64,000 nt of DNA from Galeruca laticollis (taxonomy: Eukaryota > Arthropoda > Insecta > Coleoptera > Chrysomelidae): assembly GCA_963921935.1 (NCBI GenBank), contig OY998175.1, forward strand, positions 155,122,809 through 155,186,808, written 5' to 3'. This document shows positions 20,640-34,809 of this stretch, in pieces. Numbering within the stretch: position 1 is the first letter of the stretch; every line of letters starts with the position of its first letter. Both the position numbers and the translations under genes were made by a program. The notes beneath the pieces are model-generated. The model was not told the origin of the DNA, made no database searches, and worked only from the letters and a program-made list of their open reading frames with translations.

Positions 20640-22979
20640 AATAATTTATTTTCAAAGGAGAATAGAATTGCGAAAGATTATGTACATAAAATAGAAGTGA
20701 ATGAAGATATTAAAAATTTCAAAGCAAAAACATATCCCATCCCTTATAAACATAAAGATCAAGTAAGAAAATGTATAAAAGAACTCTTAGAAAATAAAAT
20801 AATAGAAAGAAGTAATTCACCATACATAAATCCTATTGTTGTAGTAATTAAGAAAAATGGAGAATTAAGACTTTGCTTAGACGCAAGAAATATCAATAAA
20901 TTTTCAAAACCCCAATATGAAGCACCTATGTCAGTCGAATCAATTTTAGGACGGATAACAAAAACGTCAATATTTCCAAGATTAGATTTAAAACATAGTT
21001 TTTGGCTAATTCCATTGAAGGAGGAAAGTAGAGATTATACAGCTTTCTCCATAGACGGGGAAATTTATAGATTTTGTGTTGTGCCATTTGGTGTACAAAG
21101 TGCATGTAGTTCATTAGTAAGGGCATTGAATAAAATATTAAATAAATATGAGTCATTTGTATTGCATTATGTGGATGACATATTAATTTTTTCTAAAAAT
21201 ATACAAGAACATAAATTGCATATTGAAATAATTTTAAAGGCATTGGATTCTGCAGGATTAAAATTAAACAAAGAAATTCCATTAATAGAGTTATTAAGGA
21301 AAAATGTTAAATGGCAATGGAATGAAGAGAGGGAAAAGGCTTTCCAGGATATTAAAGAACAATTTGTGGAAAGTTTGAAAATTTATCACCCTATTTATGA
21401 AATTCCATTTATTCTGAGAACGGACGCATCAGTGAACAGATTAGCTGGAGTATTAGTCCAGGAACAAGAACAACGAGAGGTGCCTATTTGTTTTGTATCT
21501 AGAACAACTAAAAAGAGTGAGAAAAACTACAGTGTAAGTGAGCTGGAACTTGCCAGTATTATTTTCGCAATAAAGAAATTGAGATTCTATTTGCTAGGAA
21601 ACCATTTCACAATAGAAAGTGATAATCAAGCATTGACATCAATTTTAAATAATAAATACGGCAACAACAGAATACATCGATGGGCATTGCTTATGCAAGA
21701 ATACGATTTCACAATAAAGTATGTACCAGGAAAATTAAATGTAGTTACAGATGCCATCACAAGAATGGAAGATAAATCAAGAAATGATAACAGACAAATT
21801 AAAATAGGTGTGAACATAATAAAAGAAATAGAAGGTATATTTTCAATTAATAACATAATAGAGGATCAAAAGAAATTAAATCAAAAAGAAAAGGAAAGAG
21901 CTCAAAAGGAGGATAACATATATTATAAAATAGTCAATGAAGTAGAATTATATTTAATCACAGAGGAATTGGCGGAGAAAATTTTACAAGAAATACATCA
22001 GAAATATGGACATACAGGGAGTAGAAAAATGTGGCTAATTTTCAGAGAGAATTATATAGCAAAAGGAGATCTAGCTATTGCGAAAAATATAACACGAACA
22101 TGTGAAATCTGTCAAATGGCGAAGGAGAAAAACATACAAAATCAAAACATACCAAAATTTATAAAAGTAACGAAACCTTTGGAAATTATATCGATTGATT
22201 TTATGTCAAATTTAATTCCTAGCGAAATAAATGATAATGTACATATTTTAGTAGTTCTAGATAACTTTTCCAAATACATAAAATTGTATCCAACTAAGAA
22301 AACAAACACTAAAATAGTTCAAAAATGTTTAACTAATTATTTCTTAGAAATAGGAATACCGGAAAATTGTATTATGGATAATGCCACATATTTAAATAAC
22401 CAAAGAATACAAAATTGGTTAAGAAAATCTAAAGTAAATCCAATTTATACCAGTGTAAGACATCCGTGTGCCAATCCATCGGAACGATACATTAGAGAGG
22501 TGATAAAATACCTAAGGATTTTAACGAGCAGCCATCATGGACAATGGGAACAACAGCTTCCACTGATAGAAGAATATATGAACGGGATACCGAACACAGT
22601 CACAGAAGTTTCACCCATATATTTGATGAAACAAATATTACCAGATCGTCCATGGATACCTAAAATTATTGAAGATTACGATAATCTGATCGAGAAGTTT
22701 AATATAAGATTAAGGAAAACAGGAGAAAAATTTGTACAGAAAAAATTGAAGAATATCAAGAAAGGAATTACATTCAAAAAAGGAGATTTAGTAATAGTAA
22801 AAGTATTAAAGGTATCAAATAGAAAGGAAAACAAATGTGCGAAACTACAATTACCATTCGAAGGTCCTTATGTAATTGACAATGAAAATGGAGTGAATAG
22901 CTATGTTTTAAAAGATCCTATCAGTAATAGAACGAGAGGAGTATTTCATATCAGTAATTTATATAGATTTTGTAATTAA
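20637..22979 (+). CDS. pol: pol: RT, RNase H, integrase; RT thumb deleted
   Basis: Same frame as protease after the TAG (the text NLFSKENRIAKDY follows at once, so the true protein is continuous); the first ATG after it is 20697. RT: PIVVVIKKNGELRLC, SIFPRLDLKHSFW, FCVVPFGVQSA, YVDDILIFS. After GLKLNKE (about 21270) the text jumps to LLRKNVKWQWNEER, omitting the FLGH and YYRRFI parts of the thumb and connection. RNase H: LRTDASVNRLAG, SELELASI, ESDNQAL, DAITRM. Integrase: HHCC (HQKYGHTG, CEICQ), then DFMS, MDNATYLN and SERYIREV. C-terminal chromodomain-free end at 22979. Confidence 0.88.
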
Positions 22980-23535
22980 ATTATGACAAATACTAACAGA
23001 CATTAACTGACAATATAATAGACATTATTAATACTAAAGAATTGATGATAACAGACTTAATAATTAAAATCAAACTAAAGAGATGAAGGACACACACAAA
23101 TTTCAAAGTATCCAACATTTTAACTATCACAATGATCATAATCCCAAAAATTAGAAAGTCAAATGATAAATGAAATTTCAAATTTATTATAGTGCATGTA
23201 GAAGAAGGGTTATTATAAGATTGTATAATAATTTAATTATGAGGATAGGAAGAAAGAATAAGATGGAAAAGTATATAAAATATATTAATTAAAAATGATG
23301 AATATTATTAATGAGACATGAAATGAAGAAGTGAATATGAAATAATATTGATGAAAGATGAATGATATGAAAAGATATAAAAGTAAGACAGATCATAATT
23401 AAGATATTGAAATAGGATTATAAATAACAAAAATAATAAAGAAAAATACTATGATAAATAATTAAATGGATAAAATTTGGTTTTCTCATTTCTTTTATAT
23501 TTAAAATAAATCAAGTAAACAAATTTTGGGAATGT
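22980..23535 (+). other. Untranslated stretch before the 3' LTR
   Basis: AT-rich, no coding signal and no env. A purine-rich end (TTTTGGGAATG, 23525-23534) may serve as the polypurine tract, but is weak. Confidence 0.5.
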
Positions 23536-26227
23536 TGTTGTAAATAGAACATATACAGAACCCATATAGAATCCTGATAAAGGATATAAAATTAAAATTT
23601 TGTCAATAAAAATAATTTATAAAATGATGTATCAAAATAATAAAATATCTCGTATAACAATATAACTAAGTACGACCAATGGTTATAATCAAAAAGATAG
23701 TAAATAAATATAAAAAGAAATCATAAACAAACATCAGAAAAACAGTTGTAAAAATTAATTCTTCAACTTAATAAAAACAACCTTAGACAGAACCTCACAA
23801 GTAAACGCAGATCAAGAAATAATATAACGCTGCATGGAATCTTAGACACCCAGAGCATCTGTTTATATTTTAAAAATAAATAGAAACTTCTAACAAATGT
23901 AACTAAAACTATAATGATTAAACAATAAAAAGACATTTAGAAGTAATAAAATATATAGAATAAGATATTTAGTTAATAATTAATCATAAAAGTAGGTATG
24001 GAAAATATTATGATAGGTAGGAATCTGTAATATGGGCAAGGTCAAGTTTATACCAAAATAAAACAGTTGAGACAAATTATACCAACATAAATTATTTTGA
24101 ATGTGAAAAACAATAATGAAATAAATGATTACCGACATAGTTTATGTATATAGGTGTAATAATATCAAACATAATGAGAAATGAATTGTATATATGTATA
24201 ATAAGTAAATATGTAGATTGTAGAAAACGTAGAATTAATGAAATTGCATTGACCAATCAAAACAGCGCAAATAAACAGTGATATGGAAAAAGACAATAAT
24301 AATAAGGTGTGAGTGAATAAGTCAATGACAATAAGTATATTAGGTATAAAAAACTATAGTTTGCAATAAGTTTAAGTCAGAAAAACAATAAAAACAACAA
24401 TAAACAAAGTGACAGGTGAAATTTTCAATCGAACTTTCGAGAACAAAAACCACTTCCGGTGACAGACGATAAAAAGGGTTATGTTCGATTTAAAATGCGG
24501 GAAATTGGTAGTTGAGAGTCAGTGGTCAGATAGGTAACACTAATAAGTTATCCTAGTTTTATTTAATGTAACAAATTTATAATTTGTCAAAGGAAAAGTA
24601 TATAAATCAACATAAAATCTAATCAATTTTAAAATAAATCAAGTGTAACAAACGTTTGTGAGACTACAAGTAGCAGAGGAAGAAAATTATCACCCAGATA
24701 ATGAAAAGCAAAGGTATTCAACATCAAAGGCGGGAAGATATATGGGAAGCGTCTCCTCCGATGTAGCATCATTTCAAGAAAAAGGAACAAAAGGTCGGTT
24801 GTGTGTTTATTAAATATATTTGGTACCAAATAAATGAAACTTTCAAATAAGAACGTATAAATAATAATTTTAAAATAATAATTTCAAGTGATATAAAAAT
24901 TTTAAGAGCTCATATACCTGGTTTAAAGTTCTGTTATCTTTACATGAATATAATATACCAGAGAAAAGTAATATTAAAACTTACCATTATAAAGTGTAGA
25001 TAAATGTATAATTTCTTTCATGTCGAACTTCACCAAAAATATATATAAAAATTTCCACTAGTAACAGACCACAACTAATTCCAGTTTATATCAATACACA
25101 ATTATTACCATACAGTAAAATAATATTTAAAAACGTAAATTTTGAATCGATAAAATATCAAATATGTTTCCAAGTTCACGTCCCGAAGAAAACTAAAATT
25201 TAACTTTTTAAAATCATTTCATAAATCCTCTTAGTTAAAAAAAAAGGAAACACTTTAAAAAGTTTTTTTTGTTTAACATAGAAGCAAAGTTAGAAAGAGC
25301 AGGTGTTTGCAAATTTCTAAGAATTTCAACGCTCACAAGATTTCGACCAAGTTATGCAAATGAGCCAGAAAAAGTCGTGGTTAAAAAGAAAGGTATAATT
25401 TTTTGGAATATAAAGAAAGTCATATTCAAAGTGGAAATTTAGATATATATAAAATAACTCATTATTTATGTATAACGTAAGAATTGGTAGAACAAAAAGG
25501 TTAATCATTTATTTTATTAATAAATAGTTTCATCAGTCTAACTGTATAATAAGCTGTAACAAATAGTTTGTATATGAATCATTTTTTTTATATGTGTTTT
25601 CAACAGTTTTATTTCACAAAATTTTTTATCAGTCACATAAATATATCACATTAATCAGCAAGGTTGATTTTATTATCATAATATGCCCAGAACCCTACTG
25701 ATTTTAAGAGTCGTAAACGAATAAGTGCAGCCGAGGTAAGAAAACATAAGAATTAAATAAACTACATGTTCATAAATAGCATAATAAATAAAAGGAAGCA
25801 TTGAATAAAAAAATATGTAATTTGGCGAACCCAACAATAGTATAAAAAGTTTAAAATTTGCAATAAATATAATACCATTTAATATTCACATATCCATATA
25901 TTCAAATCATACATTGATATATATTAATACTTAAAGTCCAATCATATTCAACTTGTATAAAGTATATTAATAAATATAGAGTACTTAAAAAAATCAAATC
26001 ATTACACACATATTTAACTGTACCACAACGTAAAAGACATATATATAGAACGTAAAGGTAAAAGTTAAATCACATATAACTTGCTTACCCCAAAAGTGGG
26101 GCTTTATATAAAATAAAGCATCAATTCCAATTTGACTGCTTCACAAAGTGGGGCATTATATAAAGCAATCAATTCTATTTAACTTGCACCCGCAACGTGG
26201 GGCATTAAAAATAAAGAATCATACATA

Positions 26228-26232
<5 letters not shown>
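23536..26232 (+). repeat. 3' LTR (2,697 bp)
   Basis: Matches 15258-17942 with about 13-15 substitutions and an extra 14 bases near 24870. It ends ...ACATATTTAA directly against a TA array, i.e. exactly where the 5' copy meets the intact primer-binding site. Includes primer-site-like units 1-4. Confidence 0.92.

Positions 26233-26285
<53 letters not shown>
26233..26285. repeat. (TA)n microsatellite, right flank of giant-LTR element
   Basis: TA run between the 3' LTR and block B. Confidence 0.95.
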
Positions 26286-26287
<2 letters not shown>

Positions 26288-27315
26288 AATGGTGTTCCTG
26301 AAATTTCAAGAAATTCCCGGTTTAAGACATTTAAACCTATAAAGTACTATTAAATACAATCTTAGTAATACTCACAGTCAATTGTATCAAGTTTTTCGGC
26401 AAGAATCTACGAAATTTTCATTAATTTTGGTTTTTTGGAGCTTCAGAGGAGTGTTCCTGGGATCCAGAGACTTTCATCCCAATTCAAGAGCAACAGGTCA
26501 GTGTTTTTAAATCATTATTGGCCAATAATCAGAGTAAAAACTCAAAATACTCAAATAAGTACTTAATTTCATAAATTGATAAACTTTTGCAAATATGATC
26601 GATCTGAAAAAGAAAGAAACAGACTTTATATAGTGAATTCATTGCATAAATCGTTAAAATTAATAAAAGGCCGAATTTTATATAAATTAAAATATGTACT
26701 TACGCCATCTTGTAATCGCATAAATCTGGTGATTGAAATTTCATAATGTAATAACTATGCCCATCTGTATATAATACCTATATTTCTATCTATGTATATA
26801 ACTATTTTCTTCCCACAGCAATTTGTATCATATATGTATGATTTATATATAAATTCTTTTATGTGTTTGAACCATTTACTTGTCTGCATCGTCAAACAAA
26901 CTATGTTTGTATAAATATAGATGCTTCTTTAGTGTAGAATTGTTCGTTTCATGCTAAAGCGCATGACTAGTTTTTCACGCATGCGCATTGATGAAATGAT
27001 TAAAATGAATAAGTAGATACAATACAACCAGTGGCGTCTCATATTATTTTTATCAAATATATAAAATATTAAATTTAAAATTAAATTGATTTCACAATAA
27101 TGTGTTTCCTTTTTATTTAAACAATTACAACAATATAAAAGCCAGGACTCAAAGAGAAAAAGGGTTTCATGCTCCCGAATAATCAAATTAAAATAAATTA
27201 CTAAACAAAATAACAATAACCAACTGAGCTAGCCTAACTAAACAAAAATTCTAAATAATAAACATCTACATTTAAATTTCATAATCAAAAGTAAGTAAGT
27301 ATTTATCATATATAG

Positions 27316-27318
<3 letters not shown>
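26286..27318 (+). repeat. Block B: divergent giant-LTR relative
   Basis: No gene. It parallels block A in reverse order: exon-like segment 26378-26496 (AG before, GTCAGTG after), ATTATTGGCCAATAAT (26508-26523), a tract with GTACTTAC (26697-26704), GCATGCGCAT (26979-26988) and the antisense tRNA-Lys-like segment 27141-27234. Both edges are TA arrays. It starts within what would be the end of the first exon-like segment, so it is truncated on the left. Confidence 0.5.
27141..27234 (-). repeat. tRNA-Lys-like segment with an insertion (block B)
   Basis: Minus strand: GGCTAGCTCAGTTGGTTA fits tRNA-Lys through the A-box; about 45 AT-rich bases later GGGAGCATGAAACCC and TTTGAGTCCTGGC resemble the remaining tRNA. 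The break lies between the D-loop and the 3' half of the D-stem. Confidence 0.6.

Positions 27319-27367
<49 letters not shown>
27319..27367. repeat. (TA)n microsatellite
   Basis: TA run between blocks B and C. Confidence 0.95.
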
Positions 27368-27370
<3 letters not shown>

Positions 27371-28756
27371 ATAACGTATATGTAAGGTAGAAACATTATT
27401 ATGAGACAGAATAATTAGAAATTGCTATATAATAAAACAGTAGACTATATTTTACTAGGGAGATAAGAATGAGATATTAAAATTGTTCATATTTATTAGA
27501 TAATTGTAAGTATCTTCACTCAATTTGCTAATACAGCTTTCATATAATTAATAATTCAAGGAAACTTTACAACTTGCAAAGAATTAAACAAAAAGAAGCA
27601 TTACCTTAAATCATAAATCCGAAACCATAGAATTAAGATCATCCATTTGTATCAAATACTTTATAAGAATATAACATTGAACACATAATCTGAAAAAGAA
27701 ATAAGAATTAATAAACATTCAAACAATATTGTTCGATATTATAACAGTGTTTACAAAGAGATATGGTTAGAATATTTGACGCTGTAATGTCAATATGTTT
27801 CAATGACAAACGCTGACATTAGAGTAATTTCATAGAACTAATACGTTTAAAAGTATATAAAATGAATGTAAATAATCAGTATAGAGAATATTGACAAATT
27901 GTTCAAAGAATTTATGTGAATGGCTAAATATAATCGTAACAATAATTAGTTGTAATAAGAAAATTAAACTAAGCATTGGTATATTAAAGACTATTGTATT
28001 TTATCAATGTAAACTGTTCATCCCATTACAATCAAATGAACTTTATAGTAAACAAACAATCAAGTGAAACTTATTTTGATAGATAAGTAAATATATTTAA
28101 GAGTAGATAAAAATTAAATCATAAAATAGTGCGTTAAACAAAAAGTGATTGGTTAGAAATAATATGACGGAACAATTTCAATCAACAAACAAAGTGTAAC
28201 AAACATTTTAAAGATAGTGAGCTGAAAAAAACAAAAGACTGATTGTTTGTTGAAAAAAATTGAAGAAAAAAAGAGTTGGTAGCTTGGCGTCGGTTCGAGG
28301 AGGTTGATTGGAGCAGCGTCCCGAAAAATTTCAGAAATTATCCCCAAATCATGATATAAAAAGTAAGAAACCAATATCAAAATATACTATAGTACTTACC
28401 AAGTATATACAGCTGATTTTCCTGAGAGAGAATCAATTCTTCCAAATTTATCCGACTAAAAACTTCGGAAGCAGCGTTCCAGATTCCAGAAAAGGCATAT
28501 CCTAGTTTCAGGACACAAGGTCAGTGCGCATTGTTATATATAACAAGAGTTAAGAACTCACTAATTACAATCCAGTGTTTAAAAATCTCATGAGTAAAAT
28601 AAACTTTGCCAAAAAGATATATCTGAAAAGGAATCATAATATAAACTTAATACAACTATACAATTAAATAAATTTCAATAGTAAATGGCCAATCTAAATA
28701 AACTAAATTAAATACTTACTTTCAAATAAAAACTTAAGAAAGATGCATCTGCAGTA

Positions 28757-29768
28757 GGACTCCGTGCACTATCGTATTCTAGCTGTCGCTTTCTATCATA
28801 TAATTCTACTGTAGAAAGCGATAATCGAATTTGATAGCACTCTGTGTTGTAATCGCCTTCTCTTCGGGTATTTCCGGAATTGATAGGGTAATTTGTTGGT
28901 TTTTTATTTAATAAACGTCAATCTCATATCTTATGTGTGTAATTTGTATTTTTATGAGTTTGTTGATGGATCTTATTCAAATTGCGACTAAAGGCGAGTT
29001 TAAACAACTTTTATTTTGCAAAGTAAAAGCGTTTAGATAAGTATGTTTCCTATAAACAATTTTAATTTGGTTGTTACTGAAGAGGAAGAAAGGTTAAAAA
29101 CAAGAGTGGAAAACATCGAGCCAAGAAATATGCGTGTTGAGGCCGACTGTTTTACAATTGTAGATATTCGCTTCAAGGAATTATTTCGCCTAACCAAGGA
29201 TATGGCTTAGTTCATACTTAACGGTAGTATACCTCTTTTAATCCAGGGAAATAACCCAGTAGCTATAGCGCCAACAACAAAATGTTTGGCTGCATTGCAT
29301 TTTTATCCTGCTGGAACTTACCAGGTGGTAATTGGACCAAGCTATGTCTCAATGGCACAACAAAGTGTTTCTAGAGCCATTGAAGAAGTAACTGAAGCAA
29401 TAGTACATATGAGGCCAAATGGATTCAGTTTCCTTTAACTCCCGAAAGAAAAAATACCATTAGGCATAGGTTTATGGAGGCCAAATATTTGGGTTTTCCT
29501 CACATAAATCCAGCAATAATCGCCAATGTTCTGCACGAACACGCATATTTATAATTTTTAATAATTATTTACTACTTTACTAATAAAAATAAACAAAAAA
29601 TGACAGAACATCGACAGGTTAATTTGCTTCCCAAATAGAATACGAGACGTCCATACACCTCGCCAGAAGTCGATGGCTTTCGTGATAAGAAATCTATTTT
29701 ACGCGCGTACAGAGTGCCAGTGGTATAGAATTTAGGCGATTTATAGAATTCTATAGGACACAGAGTCC
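28757..29768 (+). mobile_element. Harbinger-type remnant in block C
   Basis: The ends are inverted and related (GGACTCCGTGCACTAT at left; reverse of the right end GGACTCTGTGTCCTAT). It contains a transposase fragment. Block C homology to A is interrupted exactly by this interval, which supports the limits. I could not define the 3-bp target duplication. Confidence 0.6.
29043..29554 (+). pseudogene. Harbinger transposase N-terminal remnant
   Basis: Pieces in several frames: FKELFRLTKDM, then KCLAALHFYPAGTYQ, ISMAQ-like VSMAQQSVSRAIEEVTEAI, then WIQFPLTPERKN. These are the conserved pre-catalytic blocks of HARBI1-like transposases. The catalytic DDE core that should follow (IDGTH-type) is missing; a short ending, INPAIIANVL, follows directly. 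A stop lies at 29207. Confidence 0.65.
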
Positions 29769-30158
29769 GGGATTTCATCTATGTAATATTTCTATTCTAT
29801 GTATATAAAACTAATAACTTTTTCTTGTACCATATTGTAACTATCTGTATGCATAAGTCGTTTCAAATAAATTCTGTACATGTGCTCTAAATATCAAATA
29901 TTCGTTGGTATAACGTTAAGCAGGTTATAAAATCGAACAGGCGTAATTCGTATATGAAGCGTTCGTTTAATGCATCAACACGTGATGTTTTAAGCATGCG
30001 CATAGCATACCATACATAAATGGATCGATAATTTTAACTACACAGAGGCGTCGTATGATAATTTTTACAATATAAAAAAATTCTCGTTAATAAATAATTA
30101 AATATTTTTACAAGTAAAGTGTTTCTTTTTATTTAATGACGAATTTATTCAACAATAG

Positions 30159-30266
30159 AGGAACCCAAGACCTGAGAGAGTTTCATACATACATACATGA
30201 TGAACAAATACCTTAAAACAATTAAATTAAAAAAATCAAAATCAATAAAATCAAATAGAGCTAGCC
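30159..30266 (-). repeat. tRNA-Lys-like segment (block C)
   Basis: Minus strand GGCTAGCTC, a long insertion, then GTATGAAACTCTC and GGTCTTGGGTTCC. More degraded than in A and B but in the same order and position. Confidence 0.45.
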
Positions 30267-30468
30267 TTATAAAAAATAAAATGTGTAGGAGTATTCAATA
30301 ATTTCCATAACTACAATAACAATTAAATTTAACAAACAAAAACAATTCAACAATATTAAAACTCAAGAGCAAAGAGGTATATATGCAATAAATTGGCTCC
30401 CAACAACGTGGTGCTATTTGAAAAATTAATATAATAAATACTCTTATCATAAATACTCACAATATATG

Positions 30469-32149
<1,681 letters not shown>

Positions 32150-32150
32150 T

Positions 32151-32212
<62 letters not shown>
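32150..32212. repeat. (TA)n microsatellite
   Basis: TA run, interrupted once near 32160, at the 5' end of Helitron copy 2. Confidence 0.95.
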
Positions 32213-32215
<3 letters not shown>

Positions 32216-32456
32216 TTACGTAATTGATTGATAAACTGTAAAAAATTAAGTATTTGTTTCTAATATAAGATTAAACTAATTGCACTAATGATTTTTTTTT
32301 AAATAACCAGTTCATATTTTTTTATGATTCTATCGGTAAGATCGAAAAATATTATTCATATTTCATCATTTTATTAGTAATTCGTACTTAAATATAATTT
32401 CCAAAAAACACAATTCAAAAAAAAATACCGAGTAAAGCTCGGTCATCCAGGTACTA
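32213..32456 (+). mobile_element. Second Helitron 3' end
   Basis: Non-coding; it ends in ACCGAGTAAAGCTCGGT (32427-32443, hairpin) plus CATCCAGGTACT, the same terminal design as at 30568 but on the plus strand. So a different, mostly deleted Helitron lies here. Confidence 0.55.
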
Positions 32457-33290
32457 CAATCATCACATATATCCAATGGATTTGTCTGGGACCGAAGCCC
32501 CAAGATTTTCCACAGATCCTGCGACATGTCCACAAGGATAGTCTGGCCTTATGTATAACTTTTTCCAGGTGAGCATTCCAAGTAAGTTTTTTATCTAGGA
32601 TGATGCCCAAATAACCTCACCATTTTAGGAAAAGTGGCGGAAGGTCCGCCAAATTCCTTCTCCTAGTGAAGGGAACTATTACAGTTTTACCAGGGTTAAC
32701 AGACATTTGTTCCCTCTGGCACTAACTGTAGACACCGTCCAAAGTCTTTTGGAGGATATTATATGCAACCCGACCTGACTTGGTCCTTGCCAGAATGACA
32801 AGGTCGTCTGCATACGCTTGCAGTTCTACCCCTCTTCCTGCGACAGTACCAAGCAGGTCATCCATCAAGAGTGACCACAGTAGGAGAAATAGTACTCCAC
32901 CCTGCAGGCAGCCCCTGGAAACATTAAAGCTAATGACCTCATCTTGAAGAGATATAGTGGCTGTTCTATTAGTGAACATGGCATATATTCAGCCGATAAT
33001 CGCTGGTTTAATGCCCTTTTCAGCCAAAACTGAACCAAAGGAGGCCGGTAGTGCATTGTCAAATGCTCCTTCGATGTCAAGAAAAATGGCCACCGCAATA
33101 TCCTTATTGTTAAGGGATTGTGTGCTTTTCCCAACAAGGTTGTGTAATGCTAAATCTGCTGATTTGCCAGTTTGATAAGCATACTGGTGGATGCTCAGGG
33201 GAGAGCTGTATAATGCTACCCGCCTGATGTGGCAATCCAATACTATTTCAAGTCCTTTAAGCAGGAAAGATGTTAGGCAAATGAGCAATT
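32457..33290 (-). pseudogene. Non-LTR retrotransposon reverse transcriptase remnant
   Basis: Minus-strand RT of the I/Jockey-like group: YAYQTGKSADLALHNLV, IFLDIEGAFDNA, GCLQGGVLFLLLWSL, YADDLVILA (catalytic Asp pair near 32808), then SVNPGKTVIVPFTRRR and LGIILDKKLTWNAH toward 32580. Two stops occur where the family has Trp (TGA at 32986-32988; TAG near 32719). The 5' part and the endonuclease are missing; the break is at a TA array. Confidence 0.8.
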
Positions 33291-33297
33291 CTTGTTA

Positions 33298-33298
33298 T

Positions 33299-33350
<52 letters not shown>

Positions 33351-33371
33351 TATATCTTTAAATGCGCAATT

Positions 33372-33402
<31 letters not shown>
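33298..33402. repeat. Two (TA)n runs with a duplicated border
   Basis: TA runs at 33298-33348 and 33374-33402. The border AAATG(A/C)GCAATTCTT precedes each run (33279-33293 and 33360-33374), suggesting a local duplication. Confidence 0.85.
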
Positions 33403-33407
<5 letters not shown>

Positions 33408-34460
33408 TACCCGAGGGATATGACAGTGCCAAGAATAAAGTTTATAAACTGAAAAAGGCATTATATGGGCTTAAACAGGCCCCCTATTGTTGGAATAAAA
33501 GGTTCAACGATTTTGCTGAAAAACAAGGATTTAAACAGTCGGAAACTGATCAGTGCTTATATATCCAAGAAGTTGGAAATGTAATAACTTATTTATTGTT
33601 ATATGTTGATGACCTGATTATTGCAGGTAACAATAAGGAGAGTATTAACATTAGAAAAACGTATCTATCTAAATAAAAAGAGCTATATTACTGATCTTTT
33701 GAAACCTTTTAACGTGGCTGAATGTAAAGGCAGTAAAACTACAATGGATCCTAAATTGGAAATAAACCTACTACAAGGGAACATGGAGCAAAAGAAACCA
33801 GTTCGTGAATTAATAGGAAGCATTATGTATTTAATGCTGGGAACTCGTCCGGATCTCAGCATATCAACTAATACTTGCAGCAGATTTCAGGAAAAACCTT
33901 CTGAACAGCTCTGGACTTGTTTAAAACGTATTGTTAGGTATATTAAATAAACTGCACATTTTGAACTATTTTATGATAAAAATTGTTCTGAGAAATTAAT
34001 CGGCTATGCTGACTCAGATTGGGCTGGAGACCAAATAGATAGAAAGTCAACATCTGGCTACTTATTTAAAGTATTTGGCTGTACTGTATGCTGGAATTCT
34101 TAGAAGCAAAACTGCGTTGCTGTTTCATCAACTGAAGCAGAATATGTTGCTTTAGCAGAGGCTATGAAAGAAGGAATATGGTTGCAAAACTTGTTACCAG
34201 ATTTTGGCTATGCAAAAACTGGTTCTACTGTTTTTGAAGACAATCAGTCCTGTATTAAGTTAACGGGTAAATATGAACACAAACGATTAAAACATGTTGA
34301 TGTTAAATATAAATTTTTGAAAGATTTGGTTAGTAATAAGGTTGTGTCGGTTCAATATATTTCTACTAACGACCAAACAGAAGATATACTTACAAAAAGT
34401 TTAGGTGGAGAATTGTTTATAAAACATAGGTACAGTTTAGAATTAAGAGATGAAGAATAA
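33403..34460 (+). pseudogene. Copia reverse transcriptase and RNase H remnant
   Basis: KLKKALYGLKQAPYCWN and YVDDLIIAG are copia RT motifs. A frameshift near 33640 leads to TRPDLSIS, and a further break to DSDWAGDQIDRKSTSGY, SSTEAEYVALAEA, EDNQSCI and HVDVKYKFLKD (RNase H and end of pol). There are at least three frame breaks plus a stop at 34101 (TAG after CWNS). Confidence 0.8.
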
Positions 34461-34783
34461 AAATTGTATTTGTATATTACAGTTTATGTTTTACAATAAT
34501 TAATGATTAGTCAGTTTTTATATATAATCAATATTAAAGAAAATGTTTTCCATTTTGGAACTTGATAGAATATTTGGTATATACTTTATAAGAACATTTG
34601 ATTGAGGGAGGGTGTTGAAACAATCAAATTAGCGTGTCACCTATTACCAGTCTATATTCTGTGTTCCATATTAATTGACAGAATGTCAATAGCTGCTTCC
34701 TATAATATGTCACTTTTGTTGTTGATGTAGATATTAATGTTATGTTAAAATACGAATAATAAAGATTCGGTGTTTGTTTATCA
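33403..34783 (+). mobile_element. Ty1/copia fragment: RT, RNase H and 3' LTR
   Basis: Coding remains followed by a polypurine tract (GAGGGAGGG, 34603-34611) and an LTR starting TGTTGAAACAATC at 34612, which probably ends at TATCA near 34783. Everything upstream of the RT middle is missing at the TA array. It is the only copia element in the window. Confidence 0.75.
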
Positions 34784-34809
34784 GTATGCAGTTTCATTAA
34801 ATAAAATAC

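Larger units (their letters stand above)
15258..26232 (+). mobile_element. Ty3/gypsy retrotransposon with 2.7-kb LTRs
   Basis: Two long direct repeats (15258-17942 and 23536-26232) enclose a tRNA-Lys primer-binding site, gag, protease and RT-RNase H-integrase. No env is present. The LTRs differ at roughly 13-15 sites plus one 14-bp insertion near 24870, so the insertion is young. The LTR is about ten times longer than in the other gypsy elements here and half of the 11-kb element is LTR. The pol frame carries one stop and one in-frame deletion, so this copy probably depends on others. Confidence 0.92.
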
